A stretch of DNA of 14,281 nt, taken from NCBI GenBank assembly GCA_002005505.1, contig MVGU01002003.1:1-14281 (forward strand), in the 5' to 3' direction. The position numbers and the translations under genes were made by a program. This DNA comes from Botryococcus braunii (taxonomy: Eukaryota; Chlorophyta; Trebouxiophyceae). Below, in pieces: positions 10,085 to 14,281 of this stretch (positions are counted from its first letter, which is position 1; each line of letters begins with the position of its first letter). The notes beneath the pieces are model-generated. The model saw nothing but the letters and a program-made list of their open reading frames with translations, was not told where the DNA came from and ran no database searches.

Positions 10085-10974
10085 TGTCTTGGACTCTTAT
10101 CCCCATCCCCTTCACCATCCTTTCGTGCAATTGCTCGTGCATACAGTTCTCTCCGATTTGTCAGCCCATGCGAAGCAGCATGCGTATGTCTATTACTCTG
10201 AGGGTGAAAAGCTGAAGAGAAACTTTGCTTTGTCCCCATTGATTTACAAAGCGCTTCTGAAGAACTTAGCGCATCTGAAGAACTTACATGTGAAACGCGG
10301 GTCACGGTCTGATATGATCTTTTTCGGCATGCCCATCGTGAGAAAGACATTATCAATGAACAAGCGCGCCACACCCTCGGCCGTCACCGTTCCCGAAGTG
10401 GGAATGAACTTCACCATCTTAGTAAAACGGTTCACCACCACAAGTACGCATCAGTCCCTTTTTCGAACGAAGCAAAGCCGTAACAAAATCCATGGTAACG
10501 CTCTCCCAAGGGTGTCCGCGATGGGAACGGGAGTGTGCACACCTTCGGCCTTCTTACCAGAGCTTATTCCTCTGCAGGAGTCACACCACGAAACATACGA
10601 ACATCTTGGTCCATCTTGGCAATAGAATCCTCGTTGCACCGCCTTCAAGTTTTCCTCACTCCGAATGCCCGGCCATCTCTCGGTCGTGGAAAGCCGAGAT
10701 GAATATACCCCGAATCCCTTGCCCTTGGCACATATGCGCGTGGACGCCATCATTCCCTTTGAACCACCACGGCCCATTTTCTTTAAACAACCCTTCAATT
10801 TTTTCATCGTCCGAAAGTTCGACCACTTGTAGCTTCTCAATTAACTCGGGTGTGCCCCAACTGAAACTTTGCAAGATGCTAGGACCTTGAGATGGAGCCC
10901 CCTCCTGCAGCCTCACCCCTTTAGAAGCAGAGCCAAAAAGCGGTGCGGATACTATTGAGGAGCGCAGGCCAGCA
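10085..10974 (-). pseudogene. Retrotransposon integrase, degenerate
   Basis: Integrase inserts the retroelement cDNA into the genome. The N-terminal region contains GPWWFKGNDGVH and FHDREMAGH, whose histidines are at about 10688 and 10667. In a shifted frame, GFYCQDGPRC and SWCDSC follow with cysteines at 10585 and 10576, completing an HHCC-like zinc domain. HTPVPIADT precedes the core. The core has MDFVTAL (first Asp at 10488-10490), NRFTKMVKFIPTSGTVTAEG and SDRDPRF (second Asp at about 10309). FHPQSN near 10190-10213 marks the approach to the catalytic Glu, which I cannot find. Several frame changes and an 18-bp duplication break it. The C-terminal domain and any chromodomain are absent. 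Confidence 0.85.
10250..10285 (+). repeat. 18-bp tandem duplication inside the integrase relic
   Basis: AGCGCTTCTGAAGAACTT at 10250-10267 is followed directly by AGCGCATCTGAAGAACTT at 10268-10285, differing at one base. It adds six codons between the second catalytic Asp and the HPQ motif without shifting frame. Confidence 0.9.
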
Positions 10975-11453
10975 AGAGAGAGGATCAGCAAAATAGTACA
11001 CCCCGTCGCTATTGCCACTCAAAGTCAACACGTTAAAGAAACTCGCTCCAACGAGCTTGACGACAAGAAAACTTTTGCATGTTAGGCAAGAAAGTATGGG
11101 TTGTGGTCTGTAACAACACGGAAGTGCACTCCTTCTTGGTAACACCTCCAAAGAGTGAGTGCATGCACAACACGAGGAGTCCTGCTCTCCAACCGGGTAA
11201 TTGTGCTCTGTACGAGTCAACCACGTGACTCAAAGCGACGGGGGCACCTTTTAAAATTAGAAGCGCGCTCAGGACAAAACCGGATGCATCGCAGATTACT
11301 TCAAAGGGCCGATTCAAATCGGGATGCAGGGTAGAGACGCGGATGCCGGCGCAGATTTCAATCTCGTGAAATTCGCACGCATCTCAGAACGACGCCCTTT
11401 ATGAAAACATAAGTCAAACAACGTAACATAGAGACGTAACCTTGGATGAACTT
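10975..11453 (-). pseudogene. RT connection region and RNase H, degenerate
   Basis: RNase H removes the RNA strand during reverse transcription. The piece begins KFIQGY near 11450, matching the FIxGY motif of gypsy RT C-termini. It then reads FHEIEICAGIRVSTLHPDL and NRPFEVICDAS, with the first RNase H Asp at about 11290. GAPVALSHVV follows; in other frames come NYPVGEQ (about 11200), RQARWSEFL (11036-11062) and FADPLS (10975-10992), the usual end of this domain. At least two frameshifts are needed. The RT fingers and palm, including the YxDD motif, are absent upstream because the inverted gag fragment starts at 11455. Confidence 0.85.
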
Positions 11454-11454
11454 C

Positions 11455-12497
11455 GCCATGCTTGGTCGGGTGGTGGCCTTATGGCTCAAGTTGTTCAATC
11501 AACCAACAAGACTGATGAGACTAGATGCGCACGTCGAGGCGGAAGGGAGCCGGGAACCGAACGCGCGACGGAGCTCGCGAGGTAGACATTTCACGCAATG
11601 TTGGAAAACTCAAGGAATTCACCAACTAGCTGCCAGCTAGCTGCCTGGTCCGGCCTTACTCCAGTCAAAATTCCATCAAGGTATGATGTCTGACGTGCGA
11701 GATGCTGAGAATTTCCACTCAACCCATGAAGGACTATGGAGGATCCTTAGGTACTTTTGCAGCATTTGGATAAACTGACGTTTGCCTCCAATCAAGTAGC
11801 ATCTCCCCGTATGTTCGAAATTGTTATATTTTGGGCCAGGTTGGGGATGGACCGTCCCAATCGGGAGAATATCCATGCATTTTTAAGGGGCCGGCCACCC
11901 ACTATGGGGTCAAATGCGTGTTAAATTTGCAGGGGAGCCTGATAACCATTACAGGGCTTACATGAGCATTATGTCTCCGATCTGATTATGAGTCAGGCCG
12001 ACCCAAAGGACAATGGTCAAGGGCCAAGTGGGATACGTGCAGGCCAGCGGGGTAACCACGGAGGCATCATGGGGTGGTCGCACTCGTAACCACGCAGTGA
12101 AGAATGCAAGGGTCAACAAGTGCCTTCAAGCCGTCCCTTGAGGGGAAGGATAAGAGACAGATAAGAGGAGTTAAAGCAGACAACTATTCCTTAATGCTGG
12201 TCATGTGCAAATTTGGCCACAAGAGCAAACAGTCCATCTGTCCATCACGAAAGAAATCGCCTTCTCCATCCGTAATCCCCACATTACTCCCACCATAAGA
12301 AAAGGAAACGTGAAAAAAACCATAACCGTTGAACAAACCTATGAGCAACGTTACAAATGTCAGAAAAAGCACTTGCCTTGTATCCATTTATTCCCAGGTT
12401 AACCTGACGTGTTCCAGAACCCAAAAGGTGTTATCAACACGCATGGTGCAGGCAGGAAACTTGGGTGACCTTTGGATGCAAGAACATGACGTGCAAG
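11455..12497 (+). pseudogene. Inverted gag-protease fragment of the same retroelement family
   Basis: On the plus strand this copy begins at ATGCTTGGTCGGGTGGTGGC, matching gag codon 41 onwards of the minus-strand copy (AATGCTTGGTCAGGCGGTGG). Shared blocks include TGTTGGAAAACTCAA, GGATAAACTG, TTTGCCTCCAATCAAG, GGCCGGCCACCCACTATGGG, TTCAAGCCGTCCCT and the zinc-knuckle region near 12190-12245. The knuckle has lost a base, so the frame breaks (MCKFGHKS...CPSRKKSPS). The retropepsin active-site region is missing. The end of the protease, NLGDLWMQEHDV at about 12460-12495, is retained. It holds about 150 bases near 11610-11770 and an insert near 11915-12060 absent from the other copy. It is a separate deletion derivative, non-functional. 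Confidence 0.85.
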
Positions 12498-14005
12498 AAT
12501 CGCGTGCAAAACTCCCCTATCAAGAGGCAATTGAGAAGGCATTTCATTAGGGAAAACAACATGAAATTCCTTCAACAAACTGACAACATTTGGACAATCA
12601 AATTTAACTACATTAACTACCCTAACCGCGGATAGGAGGTCACTCTGCACCAAGACCCCAAGGACCCCTTTTGAAATTGCAATTTTTTCCTGCACCGCGT
12701 TAAATAATGCCATAAGAGGGGTGAAACATGTGTCGGTTGCAACTATCAGTGGGTCCCCAAGAATTGCCAGAGTAATGGTACGAGCTGCTGGATAGCGCAT
12801 CTCCACGTCATGTTCTTGCATCCAAGGGTCACCCAAAATTACCTCTAAGCTCTCTAATGGAGCCACAATGCTAGGTACAACAACCGTCGTTGGAACTTGA
12901 ACTTGACTAAACTGTATTTCAACTGAAGCAAATTTTGTTTTACTGGTTAGGCTGCCATCAGGAAGTTTGATCTGCCGTTCTCTCATTTGCTGAAATTTGA
13001 GCCCCATCTCTTAGACTCCAGATAAAACATGATGTGGCACCTCCATCAAAAAGACACTTCATTGCCGTTGCCGCCCTTTGAGCCCCGCCCGCACCATCAT
13101 TGTCAGACGCCCCACCTTGGGCTCCGACACGTCGGGCATACAACCTGGCAGGCGTCATGGCAGATTGCAACGGTTCCCCAACAATTATCAACGGATCCAT
13201 CGGTACACATTTCCTTTTCCTATGCCTCGGCGTAATGTGGGGACTTATTGATGAAGAAGGCGATTTCTTTCGTGGTGGACAGTCTGGACTGTTGCTCTTG
13301 TGGCCAAATTTGCCACATGACCAGCATTTAGGAATATTTGTCTGCTTTAACTTCCTCTTATCCTCCCCTTCGAGGGACGGCTTGAAGGGCAACTTGTAGA
13401 CCCTTCCATTCTTCATTGGGTGGTTACGAGTGCGACCACCCCCATGATGGCCATCGTGCTTATCCAGGCTCCCCCCTGCCAAATTTCCAAACACGCCATC
13501 GTTGGAACCCCCATAGTGGGTGGCCGGCCCATTCAAAAATGCATGGGATATTCTCCCGATTGGAGGTCCATCCCCCAGCAACCCTGCGGCCCAAAATACA
13601 TAACAAATTTCGCCAACATACGAGGGAGAATGCTGCAACCTTGATTGGAGGCAAAAAACGCGGTCCAGTTTATCCTAGCCACTCTGTGGGAGACATCTCA
13701 CTGAAAAATCCTGTGAATTCGTTGAGTTTTCCAACATTGGTGAAAATGTCTTACCTCGAGGCCCATCGCGAGCCTCACGCTCGCGGCGTTTGGCTTCCCG
13801 AGCCTCCCTCCGGGCCTCGAAGTGCGGCATCTAAGTCTCATTTGTCTTGTCCCTAAGCCATAAGGCCCACCGCCTGACCAAGCATTGCGTTGACGTCATG
13901 CCCAACGGGGATCCCTGGCAGAACTTCCGGAGCCCGACGAGGCTCCCCATCGTCGGCTCCAAATCCCCCATGGTCCCCCATTAGCATATCATCATATTCA
14001 GCCAT
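12498..14005 (-). pseudogene. gag-protease and RT N-terminus, degenerate
   Basis: Gag forms the capsid and nucleocapsid; retropepsin matures the polyprotein. ATG at 14003-14005 opens MAEYDDMLMGDHGG, 63 bases after the LTR, and runs 50 codons to a TAG at 13853-13855. Gag continues in other frames to a zinc knuckle CWSCGKFGHKSNSPDC (13279-13326), preceded by PFKPSLEGEDKRK. The spacing is CX2CX4HX6C rather than the common CX2CX4HX4C. The protease active site reads CLFDGGATSCFI, with the Asp at about 13047. After a frameshift near 13005 come KLPDGSL and VILGDPWMQEHDV, the C-terminal protease motif. EFHVVFPNEMPSQLPLDRG and HAI (to 12498) form the RT N-terminal linker. There the sequence meets the inverted copy, so RT is lost. 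Much of the central Gag is deleted. Confidence 0.88.
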
Positions 14006-14051
14006 TGTGACTTACGATTAAAAGCTAAACGATAATCGGAACGAGCACCTT

Positions 14052-14065
14052 GGTCGCCAATACCA
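14052..14065 (-). other. Candidate primer-binding site
   Basis: Three bases inside the LTR end the minus strand reads TGGTATTGGCGACC. Only the first six bases match the initiator-Met tRNA complement used by many plant retroelements, so the assignment is weak and the primer tRNA is uncertain. Confidence 0.3.
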
Positions 14066-14068
14066 AGC

Positions 14069-14281
14069 TGTAACACCAGCGGAAGTCAAGTCCAATTATT
14101 TTATCAATAAGCAATCCAAGTCACTCTCTTAATGATGTTATGACAGGTTCGGCAAGGTATGACCCTTCGCCTAGGGATTTCCCTTTATATAGCTCGAGGC
14201 CCCAGCCTCGAGCCCCCGGAAATCCCCTCGAGGACTCCCTGCCTCGGGATTGCCAATCCCGAGGCACCCGAGCCCCGAGAC
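14069..14281 (-). mobile_element. 5' LTR of the minus-strand retroelement (partial)
   Basis: The block starts TGTAACACC at 14069 and is cut by the window end. It matches 5441-5660 in the same orientation at about 88% by eye. The sequence toward lower coordinates is leader plus gag, which identifies it as the 5' LTR. A minus-strand TATATAAAG lies at 14183-14191, and TAAAATAAT near 14096-14104 is a possible polyadenylation-like signal. Confidence 0.85.
14183..14191 (-). promoter_or_regulatory. Putative 5' LTR TATA box
   Basis: The minus strand reads TATATAAAG directly after CTCGAGC. It lies about 110 bases upstream of the LTR end, oriented toward gag and conserved with the other LTR. Confidence 0.5.

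Larger units (their letters stand above)
10085..14281 (-). mobile_element. Degenerate Ty3/gypsy LTR retrotransposon, minus strand, runs off the window
   Basis: In minus-strand order I see partial 5' LTR, leader, gag with zinc knuckle, protease, RT N-terminus, an inverted gag-protease copy in place of the RT core, RNase H and integrase. The pol order protease-RT-RNase H-integrase is that of Ty3/gypsy. No intact gene remains. The element stops in the integrase C-terminal region near 10085, where the Helitron Rep fragment begins. A same-orientation LTR lies at 5441-5868, so the whole 5441-14281 span could be one element split by later insertions, but this is not shown. Confidence 0.85.

Noticed and set aside
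10077..10625. 182-codon plus-strand open frame, the longest plus-strand frame outside the microsatellites
   Set aside because: It lies antisense to the integrase relic, whose motifs on the minus strand (MDFVTAL, NRFTKMVKF, SDRDPRF, FHPQ) are unmistakable. The plus frame has no motif.
12399..12497. C-terminal 33 codons of the minus-strand protease/RT frame
   Set aside because: Past HAI at 12498 the frame reads antisense through the end of the plus-strand gag-protease copy, so it is not retroelement protein.
13416..13856. 146-codon plus-strand open frame
   Set aside because: It is antisense to gag of the minus-strand element and has no motif of its own.

Overview
The window looks like repeat-rich, gene-poor nuclear DNA of a eukaryote. 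A land plant or streptophyte alga is my best guess, but the sequence does not prove it. The evidence is long microsatellites, a Ty3/gypsy-type LTR retroelement, a Helitron-type rolling-circle Rep fragment, possible short GT-AG introns, and no bacterial-style gene packing. I see no intact protein-coding gene. Everything recognisable is a decayed mobile-element sequence, and most open frames are microsatellite translations or shadows.

Layout: bases 1-600 are an almost pure C/T tract and 601-945 a (GT)n tract. Bases 946-5440 hold no recognisable gene, only a possible MITE-like element (2637-3244), short repeats and small hairpins. An LTR-like block, probably a solo or 3' LTR, lies at 5441-5868. 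It abuts a very large imperfect inverted repeat with arms 5868-7280 and 7359-8751. Each arm carries exon-like fragments of an unidentified gene. The gene-like segment continues past the right arm on the minus strand to about 9380.

A plus-strand Helitron-like Rep pseudogene with the HUH motif and the Y-x3-Y block follows at about 9392-10062. From about 10085 to the window end lies a minus-strand Ty3/gypsy element: partial 5' LTR (14069-14281), leader, gag, protease, RT N-terminus, then RNase H and integrase. Its RT core is missing. In that place lies a second gag-protease copy in the opposite orientation (11455-12497), joined tail to tail with the main copy.

The overall picture is nested and inverted transposon debris. 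If transcribed, the large inverted repeat and the opposed gag copies could form long double-stranded RNA and feed small-RNA silencing; that is inference. Identities quoted are by-eye estimates.
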